From assembly GCF_043555985.1 (NCBI RefSeq), contig NZ_JBIGIC010000020.1, positions 1-64,000 of the forward strand: 64,000 nt of DNA. Reading direction: 5' to 3'. The translations under genes and the position numbers were made by a program. The stretch comes from Pelomonas candidula. Lineage in GTDB: Bacteria > Pseudomonadota > Gammaproteobacteria > Burkholderiales > Burkholderiaceae_C. Of the stretch, positions 33,957 to 42,834 are shown piece after piece; position 1 is the stretch's first letter; every line of letters starts with the position of its first letter. The notes under the pieces are model-generated. The model saw only the letters and a list, made by a program, of their open reading frames with translations, did no database searches and was not told the DNA's origin.

Positions 33957-36050
33957 TCAGGTGAAGGACTTGCCTTCAGCCACCAGACGCGCCAGCAGCG
34001 GTGCCGGCGTCCAGAACGCGCCGTCGTCCATCGGGTTCTTGGCAAAGCGCTTCATCGCCTGCACGACGTTGAAGAGGCCCAGCGTGTCGGCGTAGCACAT
34101 CGGGCCACCGCGGAAGATGGGGAAGCCGTAGCCGGCCAGGTAGACCATGTCCACGTCCGACGCGCGCTGGGCGATACCCTCTTCCAGCAGGTGCGCGGCC
34201 TCGTTGACGAGCGCAAACACCAGGCGGTGCACGATCTCTTCGTCGCTGATGTCGCGCTTCTTGGCGCCGATGGCTTCGCGGTGCTTGGCCAGCATCTCTT
34301 CCACGACCGGCGACGGGATCGCATCGCGCTTGCCGGGCAGGTAGTCGTACCAGCCGGCACCGGTCTTCTGGCCGAAGCGGCCCAGCTCGCACAGGCGGTC
34401 GGCGCTGGCCGAGTACTTCATCGTCGCGCGCTCGACGGCACGGCGCTTGCGGATGGCCCAACCGATGTCGTTGCCGGCCAGGTCGCCCATGCGGAACGGC
34501 CCCATCGCGAAGCCGAACTTCTCGACCGCCTTGTCCACCTGCTGCGGCGAGCAGCCTTCATCCAGCAGGAAGCCGGCCTGGCGGCTGTACTGCTCGATCA
34601 TGCGGTTGCCGATGAAGCCGTCGCAGACGCCGGACACGACGGCCGTCTTCTTGATCTTCTTGCCAATGGCCATGACCGTGGCCAGCACGTCCTTGGCGGT
34701 GGCCTTGCCACGCACCACTTCCAGCAGCTTCATCACGTTGGCCGGGCTGAAGAAGTGCATGCCCACCACGTCCTGCGGGCGCTTCGTGAACGACGCGATC
34801 TTGTCGACGTCCAGGGTGGACGTGTTGGACGCCAGGATGGCGCCGGGCTTGGCGACGGCGTCCAGCTGCTTGAACACGGCTTCCTTGACGCCGATCTCCT
34901 CGAACACGGCCTCGATGATGAGGTCGCAATCCTTCAGGTCGTCGTAGCTCAGCGTGGTCGACAGCAGCGCCATGCGCTGCGCGTACTTGTCTTCCTTCAG
35001 CTTGCCCTTCTTGACCTGGGCTTCGTAATTCTTCTTGATGGTCGCGACGCCACGGTCCAGGGCTTCCTGCTTGGTCTCCAGGATGGTGACCGGCAGGCCT
35101 GCGTTCAGGAAATTCATCGAGATGCCGCCACCCATCGTGCCGGCGCCGATGACGCCGACTTTGGCGATGGTGCGCAGCGGCGTGTCCTCGGGCACGTCGG
35201 CAATCTTGCTGGCCACACGCTCGGCGAAGAACAGGTGGCGCAGCGCCTTCGATTCCGGCGTCAGCATCAGCGCCGCGAAGCCCTCGCGCTCGGCGCGCAT
35301 GCCGTCGTCGAACTTCAGCTTGACCGCACCGGCCACGGCTTCCAGGCAGCGCAGCGGCGCCGGGAAGTTCTTGCTCATGCCGCCCACCATGTTTCGGGCG
35401 AACTGGAAATAGGCCTCCGCGTTGGGATGGCGGGCCTTCAGGTCGCGCACCTTGGGCAGCGGGCGCTTCTCGGAGACCTCTTCGGCGAACTTGACGGCCG
35501 CGTCCACCACGTCGGCGTCGACGATCTTGTCGAACAGCTTCTGGCCGGGAACCATGGCCAGCATCTGCGCTTCCACCGGCTCGCCGCTGACGATCATGTT
35601 CAGTGCGGGCTCCACACCCAGCGCGCGCGGCAGGCGCTGCGTGCCGCCAGCGCCGGGCAGCAGGCCCAGCTTCACTTCGGGCAGCGCAACCTTGGTGCCG
35701 GTTTGCGCCACACGGTAGTGGCAGCCCAGGCTCAGCTCCAGGCCGCCGCCCATGCAGACCGTGTGGATGGCCGCAACGACCGGCTTGCTGCTGTTCTCGA
35801 CGACCGAGATGAGGCTCAGCAGGTTGGGCTCGGCCAGCGCCTTCGGAGAGCCGAATTCCTTGATGTCGGCACCGCCGGAGAACGCCTTGCCGGCACCGGT
35901 AATGACGATGGCCGTGACGGCCGGATCGGCCTCGGCGCGTTCGACGCCAGCCGCACAGGCCGAGCGGGTGGCAAAACCCAGGCCGTTGACCGGCGGGTTG
36001 TCGAGCGTGATCACGGCGACGCTGCCGCGAACTTCGTAATGGGCTGTCAT
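33957..36050 (-). CDS. fadB: 3-Hydroxyacyl-CoA dehydrogenase/enoyl-CoA hydratase fusion
   Basis: 697-aa bifunctional beta-oxidation enzyme. Residues 1-200 form the crotonase domain: GAGKAFSGGADIKEFG and CMGGGLELSLGCHYRVA give the oxyanion hole, and LPEVKLGLLPGAGGTQRLPRAL holds the catalytic Glu. From about residue 295 comes the NAD-binding domain (KVGVIGAGTMGGGISMNFLNAG), followed by MHFFSPANVMKLLEVVRG with the catalytic His and two C-terminal dehydrogenase domains. The ATG at 36050 follows GAGG. First gene of the operon behind the palindrome at 36107. It resembles the FadB/FadJ-like single-chain enzymes common in Burkholderiales. Confidence 0.92.
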   Translation of the reverse strand: MTAHYEVRGSVAVITLDNPPVNGLGFATRSACAAGVERAEADPAVTAIVITGAGKAFSGGADIKEFGSPKALAEPNLLSLISVVENSSKPVVAAIHTVCMGGGLELSLGCHYRVAQTGTKVALPEVKLGLLPGAGGTQRLPRALGVEPALNMIVSGEPVEAQMLAMVPGQKLFDKIVDADVVDAAVKFAEEVSEKRPLPKVRDLKARHPNAEAYFQFARNMVGGMSKNFPAPLRCLEAVAGAVKLKFDDGMRAEREGFAALMLTPESKALRHLFFAERVASKIADVPEDTPLRTIAKVGVIGAGTMGGGISMNFLNAGLPVTILETKQEALDRGVATIKKNYEAQVKKGKLKEDKYAQRMALLSTTLSYDDLKDCDLIIEAVFEEIGVKEAVFKQLDAVAKPGAILASNTSTLDVDKIASFTKRPQDVVGMHFFSPANVMKLLEVVRGKATAKDVLATVMAIGKKIKKTAVVSGVCDGFIGNRMIEQYSRQAGFLLDEGCSPQQVDKAVEKFGFAMGPFRMGDLAGNDIGWAIRKRRAVERATMKYSASADRLCELGRFGQKTGAGWYDYLPGKRDAIPSPVVEEMLAKHREAIGAKKRDISDEEIVHRLVFALVNEAAHLLEEGIAQRASDVDMVYLAGYGFPIFRGGPMCYADTLGLFNVVQAMKRFAKNPMDDGAFWTPAPLLARLVAEGKSFT

Positions 36051-36106
36051 GGGCACGACCTCGGGTTGGCGGGCAAGCCGCGTCTCCTGCAGCCGGCCCA
36101 GAAATA

Positions 36107-36118
36107 GAACGATCGTTC
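36107..36118. promoter_or_regulatory. TetR-type palindrome upstream of the beta-oxidation operon
   Basis: GAACGATCGTTC is a perfect 12-bp palindrome within AGAACGATCGTTCGATTCT, 57 bp upstream of the fadB start. Motifs of this form lie upstream of fatty-acid degradation genes in many proteobacteria and are bound by TetR-family repressors that release on acyl-CoA. No TetR gene is in this window, so the repressor would be encoded elsewhere. The gap to the small membrane protein gene contains nothing else clear. Confidence 0.7.
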
Positions 36119-36182
36119 GATTCTAGGCAGCGGTTCCGCGGCCGTCTTGTCCCGGCAGTGACAAGGCCGCGTGACTCCCGAA

Positions 36183-36557
36183 TCAGCGCGCGCGCGGCAG
36201 CACCACGGTGTCCTTGAAGGCCTTGGGCTGCTCCGCCGGCTCGGGCGGCTTGAGCTTGGACTCGGCATAGCGGCGCGCCGCCTCGGCGGCGTCCACGGGA
36301 ACCTCCGGCGGCGGGGCCGGGCGCGGCGCGGGCCGCACGGCCAGGCGCAGTTCGTGGTTCTCGCGCTGGAGCTGTTCGATCTGCTTGCGCGCCTGCGTCA
36401 CCTGCTGTGCGGAGAGCTGACGAGCCTGCTCGGCATGGTGGTGGCGCTGCGCCTCCTGCTTGATCCGCCCGGACAGCCACACGTACAGGCCGCCCGCCCC
36501 CAGCACACCACCCACCGCAACACCGCCCAGCAGGGGCAGCAGTTGGCCGTTGTCCAT
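36183..36557 (-). CDS. Small membrane-anchored coiled-coil protein, function unknown
   Basis: 124-aa protein not recognised as a named family. Residues 5-29 form one hydrophobic helix rich in Gly (LLPLLGGVAVGGVLGAGGLYVWL). Residues 30-75 are strongly helical and charged with Gln/Glu/Arg, probably a coiled coil (QQVTQARKQIEQLQRENHEL). Residues 76-90 are Pro/Ala-rich, and a short basic tail follows. The ATG at 36557 has GGGGAGA upstream. It stands alone between the fad operon and the divergent patatin gene. Confidence 0.6.
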   Translation of the reverse strand: MDNGQLLPLLGGVAVGGVLGAGGLYVWLSGRIKQEAQRHHHAEQARQLSAQQVTQARKQIEQLQRENHELRLAVRPAPRPAPPPEVPVDAAEAARRYAESKLKPPEPAEQPKAFKDTVVLPRAR

Positions 36558-36696
36558 GTGTTTTCTCCCCAATCGTTGTGGTTGCAAATGTAAGGGCGCC
36601 ACCGGGTCTCGCCCTGCCTTTCAAGGGTTTCCCACGAGTTGCCGGCGCCGCCCGCCACGCTTGGACGAGCCACGGCCGGCCGCTAGAGTCGCGGCC

Positions 36697-39033
36697 ATGC
36701 TGATTCCGGTCGTCTACCCGCCCCCCGACAACGCGCCGCCGCCCAAGTTTTCGCCGCTGCCGCAGCCTCCCGGCCCACCAGGCCCGCCCACGCCGGAACC
36801 ACCGCCCGAGCCTCCGCGTCAGGATGGCTCGCCGCCCGACGGCGACGTACCTCGCACGCTCTACCTGCTGCGCGTGCTGTGGCTGTGCGCGTTCCCGGTG
36901 GGCATCCTCATCGCCGGCGTGGCCGTGCTGCTGGGGCTGGAGCAGGCGCGCGAGACGCTGCTGTCGCTGGAAGTGGGCAGCGGGCAGACGGCCGCGCTCG
37001 TCTTCTCTTTCGGGCTGTGGCTGCTGCTGGCCTGGTACACCAGCCGGCTGCTGCTGGACCGTCGATTCAAGCCCGACTCGCTGGGCGAATGCACGCACCC
37101 AGGCTTCGCCCAGGGCCTGCGCCGCTGGCTGCCACGCGGCCTCGTTGTCGGCGGTGGCCTGCCGGTCAGCGCCTTCTTCCTGATGCAGAGCCGCGAGCGT
37201 CTCATCGGCGTCGCGCTGCTCGCGGTGACCACAGGGCTGTACGTCTTCGTCTGGAAGCGCCGCGAGTGGCTGCTGCGGCTCGACGCCGGCTCCTTCCTCG
37301 CGCGCTGCCTGGCGCTGGACTGGCGGCGCGAGGCCATCGCCACGATGGCGCGCGAGGACCGCATGAGCACGCCGTCGCGCGTGCTGGTCGCCGCCGTGCT
37401 GCTGCTGCAGTGGGCCTTGTTCGCCGCGCTGCTGGCCTGGCCCGAAGCCACCGCGCGTGCGCTCGGTTCACCCGCGCTGGTGCTGCTGGCGATGGGCAGC
37501 TGGATCGTCTTCGGCGGCATCCTGCTGACCTACGTGCCCAAGGCACTCATCCGCATCCCGCTGACGCCGCTGCCGCTGCTGCTGTTCGTCGCCTTCGCGC
37601 CGCTGAACGACAACCACGTCGTCGCCAACCCCGATTCCAGCGCGCGCCAGACCATCACGCCACGGCCGACAGCCGACGCCTGGCTGCAGACCTGGCTGCG
37701 CACCGTGGGCGCGGACGGCAAACGGCCGCTGGTGCTGGTGGCCTCGGCAGGCGGCGCGTCGCGCGCGGCCTACTGGAGCAGCGCATCGCTCGCGCGGCTG
37801 CAGGCGCTGGGCGAGGCGGACGGCGTGAACTTCGCCGACTCCGTGTTCGCTATCAGCGGCACGTCCGGCGGTGCGCTGGGCGCGGCCACCTTCGTCGCCG
37901 CGCTCGACGCACGCCGGCAGGCTGCCAACGCCACGACCTGCGCGCCGTGGCAGCTGGTGCGCAACTTCACCGGCCAGGACCACCTCGCCACGCCCGTCGG
38001 CGCCATGCTCTACGCCGACCTGGCCCAGCGCTTCCTGCCCGTCGCCTTCGCCGGGGCGGACCGGTCACTGGCGCTCGAAGACGTCTGGACCCGCGACTGG
38101 CAGCGCAGCCTGAATCGCCTCTGCACGCCGCGCACCGATGCCCTGCCCAACCCCTGGGGCGAGGCGATGACGGCCTTGCACAGCCGCGCCAGCGAGACCG
38201 ACTGGCTGCCGCTGCTGGCGCTGAACACGACCGCACTGGCGCGCGGCCGGCGTGTCTACCAGGCCGACTTCCTGCTGCCCACCGGCGACGGCCTGGATCT
38301 GCTGGACCCCTCGCTGGGGCTGGACGTGGAGCACCTGACCTTGGCCCAGGCCGTACACAACAGCGCCCGCTTCCCCTACATCAGCCCGGCCGCTGCCGTC
38401 GTCTTCAAGGAAGCGCACCACGACGAGGAAACCGGCGACGTGGGCCGCGTGTGGGACCGTCTGGGCGATGGCGGCTACGTGGAGAGCAGCGCGACGCTGA
38501 CGCTGTCCGACCTGCTGCGCGATCTGGAGGCCAGCGGCCGGCTGCGCAACTGCAAGCCCGAGGACGACTGCGCGCACCAGGGCATCCTGGACCGGTCGCG
38601 GCTGCGCCTGCTGCTGCTCGTCAACAGCCCCTCGCAGGTGGACGACTGGCTGTGCCGCGACGCGCCGCAGACGCCCGATGCCCAGCCCGTGGACGGCCGC
38701 CGCTACCGCGCCCGCAATCTCGGCCTCGACGAAGTGAGTGCGCCGCCCCTCGGCATCCTGAACAGCAACGGCGCCCGCGGCCGGGACTCGACGGTGGAGC
38801 TCATCAAGCGCATCGGTGGCTGCGGCCAGGTGGCCGAACTGCGGCTGCCCGCCGTGCCAGGCCAGCGCCCGCCGTCGATGAACTGGATGCTGAACGCCGC
38901 ATCACGCGACTTCATCGACGCGGCCCTGCTGGAGAAACCGCCCGCCGGCAATGCCGACGCGGGCCTGGCCCAGGCCCAGCTGAACCTGCATCTGCGCCAG
39001 GCCAAGCTGTGGCTGCAGCAGATGAAGCACTGA
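36697..39033 (+). CDS. Membrane-anchored patatin-like phospholipase
   Basis: 778-aa protein. A Pro-rich N-terminus (about 40 residues) is followed by six or so membrane helices between residues 50 and 310. The C-terminal domain contains a patatin-like hydrolase: oxyanion loop ASAGGASRAAYW, nucleophile Ser390 in ISGTSGGALG (GxSxG) and Asp591 in LGDGGYVES (the DGG/A motif). The Ser-Asp dyad is therefore complete. The catalytic domain probably faces the cytoplasm or periplasm next to the membrane; the side is unclear. A lipase acting on membrane lipids is the likely role. It has no obvious operon partner except possibly the VanZ-like gene 37 bp downstream. Confidence 0.75.
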   Translation: MLIPVVYPPPDNAPPPKFSPLPQPPGPPGPPTPEPPPEPPRQDGSPPDGDVPRTLYLLRVLWLCAFPVGILIAGVAVLLGLEQARETLLSLEVGSGQTAALVFSFGLWLLLAWYTSRLLLDRRFKPDSLGECTHPGFAQGLRRWLPRGLVVGGGLPVSAFFLMQSRERLIGVALLAVTTGLYVFVWKRREWLLRLDAGSFLARCLALDWRREAIATMAREDRMSTPSRVLVAAVLLLQWALFAALLAWPEATARALGSPALVLLAMGSWIVFGGILLTYVPKALIRIPLTPLPLLLFVAFAPLNDNHVVANPDSSARQTITPRPTADAWLQTWLRTVGADGKRPLVLVASAGGASRAAYWSSASLARLQALGEADGVNFADSVFAISGTSGGALGAATFVAALDARRQAANATTCAPWQLVRNFTGQDHLATPVGAMLYADLAQRFLPVAFAGADRSLALEDVWTRDWQRSLNRLCTPRTDALPNPWGEAMTALHSRASETDWLPLLALNTTALARGRRVYQADFLLPTGDGLDLLDPSLGLDVEHLTLAQAVHNSARFPYISPAAAVVFKEAHHDEETGDVGRVWDRLGDGGYVESSATLTLSDLLRDLEASGRLRNCKPEDDCAHQGILDRSRLRLLLLVNSPSQVDDWLCRDAPQTPDAQPVDGRRYRARNLGLDEVSAPPLGILNSNGARGRDSTVELIKRIGGCGQVAELRLPAVPGQRPPSMNWMLNAASRDFIDAALLEKPPAGNADAGLAQAQLNLHLRQAKLWLQQMKH

Positions 39034-39070
39034 ACCACGGCCACGCGGGCGGGCCACAATGCCGCCCGCC

Positions 39071-39454
39071 ATGAAACCTATGCTGCACCTCTTCACCGCG
39101 CCCGAGCGCCGCCAGTCGTGGCGCTACCTGTTCACCGTGCTGCTGGCCGTCATCAGCTGGCTGGCGCTGTCGGCCGCGCCGCCCGCGGCCATCACCACCG
39201 GATGGGACAAGGCCAACCACGCGCTGGCCTTCGCGTCGCTGGCCTTCAGCGCCGTGTGGGCGTTCTGGCAGCAGCCGCGCCTGTGGCCGCGGCTCGTCGC
39301 CGTGCTGCTGGCCTACGGCATCGGCATCGAGATCGCGCAGAGCTTCATTCCGTCGCGGGATGCCGACTGGCATGACGTCGTCGCCGACAGCGTGGGCATC
39401 GCCCTGGGGCTGCTGGTTGCCTGGCCGATTGCCCGCATAAGTCGAACGGACTAG
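39071..39454 (+). CDS. VanZ-like membrane protein
   Basis: 127-aa protein with three to four hydrophobic segments and the VanZ-family pattern WDKANHALAFASLAFS, YGIGIEIAQSFIPSRDADWHDVVADSVGIALG. ATG at 39071 is preferred to 39059; neither has a clear ribosome site. VanZ-type proteins are linked to glycopeptide tolerance in enterococci but are widespread in bacteria with no known role; no resistance function should be inferred here. Confidence 0.75.
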   Translation: MKPMLHLFTAPERRQSWRYLFTVLLAVISWLALSAAPPAAITTGWDKANHALAFASLAFSAVWAFWQQPRLWPRLVAVLLAYGIGIEIAQSFIPSRDADWHDVVADSVGIALGLLVAWPIARISRTD

Positions 39455-39470
39455 GGGGTCCCGTCCTACA

Positions 39471-39490
39471 GTCAGTGCCCCTGCACTGAC
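39471..39490 (+). terminator. Short hairpin between VanZ-like and egtB genes
   Basis: GTCAGTGC, loop CCCT, GCACTGAC: a perfect 8-bp stem 16 bp after the VanZ-like stop and 37 bp before egtB. There is no T-tract, so it may be a weak terminator or an operator for the egt genes. Confidence 0.5.
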
Positions 39491-39527
39491 ATACCGTTGG
39501 CAGCAGATTGCGATACGGTGCGTACCC

Positions 39528-40694
39528 ATGCCGAACACGCCGCTGCCAGACCTGCTCCGCGCCACCCGCGCCCACACGCTAGCCCTGGCCGCGCCGCTGT
39601 CGGACGAGGACGCGCAGTTGCAGTCCATGCCCGACGCCAGCCCCGCCAAATGGCATCTGGCGCACACGACGTGGTTCTTCGAGACGCTGGTGCTCGTGCC
39701 GCATCTACCCGGCTACCGGGTCTTCGACGAGCGCTGGCCACGCCTCTTCAACTCCTACTACGAGAGCCTGGGGCCGCGCCACGCGCGCCCGCAGCGCGGC
39801 CTGCTGAGCCGGCCGTCGCTGGCCGAGGTCAAGGCCTATCGGGCGCACGTCGACGCCGCGCTGGCCGACCTGCTGCCTCCATTGTTGAATCAGGCCACGG
39901 CCGACGCACGCACGCTGATCGAGCTGGGCTGCCATCACGAGCAGCAGCACCAGGAGCTGCTGCTGACCGACATCCTGCACGCCTTCTCGTGCAACCCGTT
40001 GTTGCCCGCCTATGACGCGTCGCCCCGGACTTCGGCCGAAGTCCTCGAACAAGCCTGGCTGAAACACCCGGGCGGCATCGTCGACATCGGCCACGGCGGC
40101 GACGGCTTCGCGTTCGACAACGAAGGCCCGCGCCACCAGGCCTTGGTGGCGCCGTTCGAGATCGGCAGCCGCCTCGTGACGTGCGGCGAGTACGCTGACT
40201 TCATCGACGCCGGCGGCTACCGCGAGCCGCTGCTGTGGCTGTCCGACGGCTGGGCCACCGTGCAGGCGCAGGGCTGGCAACGGCCCGCGTACTGGCTGGA
40301 GGACGGCAGCATCTTCGGCCTGCACGGCGTGCAGCCGATGGACCCGCACGCACCCGTCATGCAGCTGAGCTTCTACGAAGCCTGCGCCTTCGCCGAATGG
40401 GCCGGTGCCCGGCTGCCCACCGAGTTCGAGTGGGAGGCGGCCTGTGGCCTGCCCGGCTTCGCGCAGGCCACGGACCACGCCTGGCAGTGGACGCGCTCCA
40501 GCTACGCGCCCTACCCCGGCTTCAAGGCGGCGGCCGGCGCGGTCGGCGAATACAACGGCAAGTTCATGGTGGGCCAGCAGGTGCTGCGCGGCGGCAGCCT
40601 CGCGACACCGCCCGGCCACGCGCGCCCGAGCTACCGCAATTTCTTCCCGCCGGCGGCGCGCTGGCAGTTCAGTGGAGTGAGGCTCGCACGATGA
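39528..40694 (+). CDS. egtB: Hercynine oxygenase EgtB (ergothioneine biosynthesis)
   Basis: 388-aa non-haem iron sulfoxide synthase that joins hercynine with a thiol donor (cysteine or gamma-glutamylcysteine). The N-terminal DinB-like domain provides iron ligands in KWHLAHTTWFFE (His46) and CHHEQQHQE (His137, His141). The C-terminal formylglycine-generating-enzyme-like domain has GARLPTEFEWEAACG and ends RPSYRNFFPPAARWQFSGVRLAR. The length fits the shorter proteobacterial EgtB group. It overlaps egtD by four bases. EgtC, EgtA and EgtE are not encoded nearby, so the thiol donor is not known. Confidence 0.9.
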   Translation: MPNTPLPDLLRATRAHTLALAAPLSDEDAQLQSMPDASPAKWHLAHTTWFFETLVLVPHLPGYRVFDERWPRLFNSYYESLGPRHARPQRGLLSRPSLAEVKAYRAHVDAALADLLPPLLNQATADARTLIELGCHHEQQHQELLLTDILHAFSCNPLLPAYDASPRTSAEVLEQAWLKHPGGIVDIGHGGDGFAFDNEGPRHQALVAPFEIGSRLVTCGEYADFIDAGGYREPLLWLSDGWATVQAQGWQRPAYWLEDGSIFGLHGVQPMDPHAPVMQLSFYEACAFAEWAGARLPTEFEWEAACGLPGFAQATDHAWQWTRSSYAPYPGFKAAAGAVGEYNGKFMVGQQVLRGGSLATPPGHARPSYRNFFPPAARWQFSGVRLAR

Positions 40695-41653
40695 AACCCG
40701 GACTCGATTGGCACCAGCCCCACCCCTCGGCGGAGAGCGAACAGTTCGCGGCCGACCTGCACGCGGCGCTGAGCAGCGCGCCCAAGGCCATCTCGCCCAA
40801 GTACTTCTACGACGAGGCGGGATCGAAGCTCTTCGAGCAGATCTGCGAGCTGCCCGAGTACTACCCGACGCGCACCGAGCTCGCGCTGTTGCAGACGCAT
40901 GCTGCCGACATGGTCCGGCACTTCGGCCCGCAGGTGCAGCTTGTCGAATACGGCGCCGGCGCGCTGCGCAAGGTGCGGCTGCTGCTAGACGCCATGCCGC
41001 GCGACGGCGTGCAGTTCGTGCCGGTGGACATCTCCGGCCCGCACCTGCTGGCCGCCTGCGACGGCCTCGCGGGCGACTACCCGGGCCTGGCCATCCAGCC
41101 GCTGGTGGCCGACTTCACGCGCCCGCACACGCTGCCGCTCTGCGCGGAAGGCACGCGCCGTGTCGGCTTCTTCCCAGGCTCCAGCATCGGCAACTTCACA
41201 CCAGCCGAGGCCGATGCCTTCCTGCGGCTGGCGGCTGGAGAGCTGGCCGGCGGCGGGCTGTTGATCGGCATCGACGTCGTGAAGGATCACGACGTGCTGC
41301 ACGCCGCCTACAACGACGCGGCAGGCGTGACGGCGGCGTTCAACCTGAACGTGCTGCGCCGCGCGCAGTGCGAACTGGGCGCGGAATTCCCGAGCGACGG
41401 CTTCGAGCACCTGGCCTTCTACAACCCGGCCTACCAACGCATCGAGATGCACCTGCGCGCGACACGGCCGCTGGAGCTCCGACTGGGCGACGAGGTCTAT
41501 CTTTTCAACGAGGGCGAGACGCTGCACACGGAGCACTCGCATAAGTACACGGTGGCGGGCTTCCAGGCGCTGGCGCAGCGCGCGGGGTTCACGCCGGGCA
41601 AGGTGTGGGCAGACAAGAACGGGTGGTTTGCGGTGTTGTGGCTGGAAGCGTAG
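40691..41653 (+). CDS. egtD: L-histidine N-alpha-methyltransferase EgtD
   Basis: 320-aa SAM-dependent enzyme that trimethylates histidine to hercynine, the substrate of EgtB. PKYFYDEAGSKLFEQICELPEYYPTRTE is the family signature; VEYGAGALRKVRLLLDA is the SAM-binding motif (usual GSGxxxK, here GAGALRK); FFPGSSIGNFTP follows, and ETLHTEHSHKYT near the C-terminus carries histidine-binding residues. The ATG at 40691 overlaps the egtB stop (ATGA). Together the two genes give the core ergothioneine pathway. Confidence 0.9.
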   Translation: MKPGLDWHQPHPSAESEQFAADLHAALSSAPKAISPKYFYDEAGSKLFEQICELPEYYPTRTELALLQTHAADMVRHFGPQVQLVEYGAGALRKVRLLLDAMPRDGVQFVPVDISGPHLLAACDGLAGDYPGLAIQPLVADFTRPHTLPLCAEGTRRVGFFPGSSIGNFTPAEADAFLRLAAGELAGGGLLIGIDVVKDHDVLHAAYNDAAGVTAAFNLNVLRRAQCELGAEFPSDGFEHLAFYNPAYQRIEMHLRATRPLELRLGDEVYLFNEGETLHTEHSHKYTVAGFQALAQRAGFTPGKVWADKNGWFAVLWLEA

Positions 41654-41686
41654 TGCGAGCAGTAGCGATGGCGCCGGGCGCCATCG

Positions 41687-42070
41687 CTACTTGCGCGGCA
41701 CATAGCCGCCAGGCATCAACAGCATGCAAAGCACAACAAGAACGCTGACCGGAAACAGGAACAGCAATACCGTGATCCAGCGACGCACGGAACCGTAAAA
41801 ACCGATGTCGCTCAATCGAGGAAGTGCCGCACGCTTCACGAAGACGTATGCGTTGACGACCGCAAGAGTGATCAGCCACAAGCCACCTATCACCTCAGCG
41901 ATGAAGAATAGCCAGATCGGCCAATGGCCAGACACCGCCTTGACGGCGAGAAGGGCAAGGGCAGCTCTGGCGCCGGTCGATAGCGCGAAGCCGATGGCGA
42001 GGAAGACGACCAGCCTGATTTCGAACGAGACGCGGTCGAGCGTCTGGTCTGGTTCTTCAAGAGCGTGCAT
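41687..42070 (-). CDS. Four-helix membrane protein, function unknown
   Basis: 127-aa protein not recognised as a named family. Four hydrophobic stretches are visible, around residues 18-42, 50-75 and 93-121. Codon use is less GC-biased than that of its neighbours (for example gat, aca, caa and att codons), hinting at separate origin. Start ATG at 42070 with AAGGAC upstream. It lies 33 bp beyond the egtD stop (convergent) and 59 bp after the urtE stop. Confidence 0.5.
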   Translation of the reverse strand: MHALEEPDQTLDRVSFEIRLVVFLAIGFALSTGARAALALLAVKAVSGHWPIWLFFIAEVIGGLWLITLAVVNAYVFVKRAALPRLSDIGFYGSVRRWITVLLFLFPVSVLVVLCMLLMPGGYVPRK

Positions 42071-42129
42071 CGACGAATTGTCCTTGGCTCGCCCTCCGCT
42101 TCACCGTACCGGTCGATCCATCACATTCC

Positions 42130-42834
42130 TCAAATCGCCAGCCGCTCCCTCACCCCATCCGCCTTCATGTTCACGCCCCGCCCACGCATGACGATCTCGC
42201 CACGCTGCATCAGCAGGTACTGATCCGCCAGTTCCTCGGCAAAGTCGTAGAACTGCTCGACCAGCACCACCGACAGCCCCTTGTCGTGGGCCAGGTGCTT
42301 GATGACGCGGCCGATGTCCTGGATCACGTTGGGCTGGATGCCTTCGGTCGGTTCGTCCAGCAGCAGCACCTTCGGCCCCGGGGCCAATGCGCGGGCGATG
42401 GCGAGTTGCTGTTGCTGGCCGCCGGACAGGTCACCGCCGCGGCGGCCACGCATCTTGTCGAGCACCGGGAAGAGCTCGAACAGCTCCTTGGGCAGCGGCG
42501 TGCCGGCGGGCTGGCTGGCCAGGCCCATCTGCAGGTTCTCCATGACCGTCAGGCGCCCGAAGATCTCGCGGCCCTGCGGCACGTAGCCGAGGCCGGCGCG
42601 CACGCGCTGGTGGGTACGCAGCTTGTCGATGGTCTCGCCGGCCAGCGTGATGCTGCCCGACGTGATGGGCACGACGCCCATCAGGCTCTTCAGCAGCGTC
42701 GTCTTGCCGACACCGTTGCGGCCCAGCACGACGGTGATCTCGCCCGGCTTCAGGTCGAAGCTCAGGCCGCGCAGGATGTTGGAGCCACCGTAGTGTTGAT
42801 GCAGCGACTCGACGCGAAGAATGTCATCGGCCAA
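42130..42834 (-). CDS. urtE: Urea ABC transporter ATP-binding protein UrtE
   Basis: 234-aa single-domain ABC ATPase of the LivF type: Walker A GRNGVGKTT, GYVPQGREIFGRLTVMENL, signature LSGGQQQQLAIARAL, Walker B VLLLDEPTEGIQPNV. EGIQPNVIQDI and VEQFYDFAEELADQYLLMQRGEIV are typical of UrtE rather than LivF. The start is TTG at 42834 with GAGGTG just upstream, overlapping urtD by 11 bp. Last gene of urtABCDE. Confidence 0.92.
   Translation of the reverse strand: MADDILRVESLHQHYGGSNILRGLSFDLKPGEITVVLGRNGVGKTTLLKSLMGVVPITSGSITLAGETIDKLRTHQRVRAGLGYVPQGREIFGRLTVMENLQMGLASQPAGTPLPKELFELFPVLDKMRGRRGGDLSGGQQQQLAIARALAPGPKVLLLDEPTEGIQPNVIQDIGRVIKHLAHDKGLSVVLVEQFYDFAEELADQYLLMQRGEIVMRGRGVNMKADGVRERLAI

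Noticed and set aside
39071..39454. Glycopeptide resistance gene
   Set aside because: VanZ-like proteins are widespread; there are no other van genes and the host is Gram-negative.
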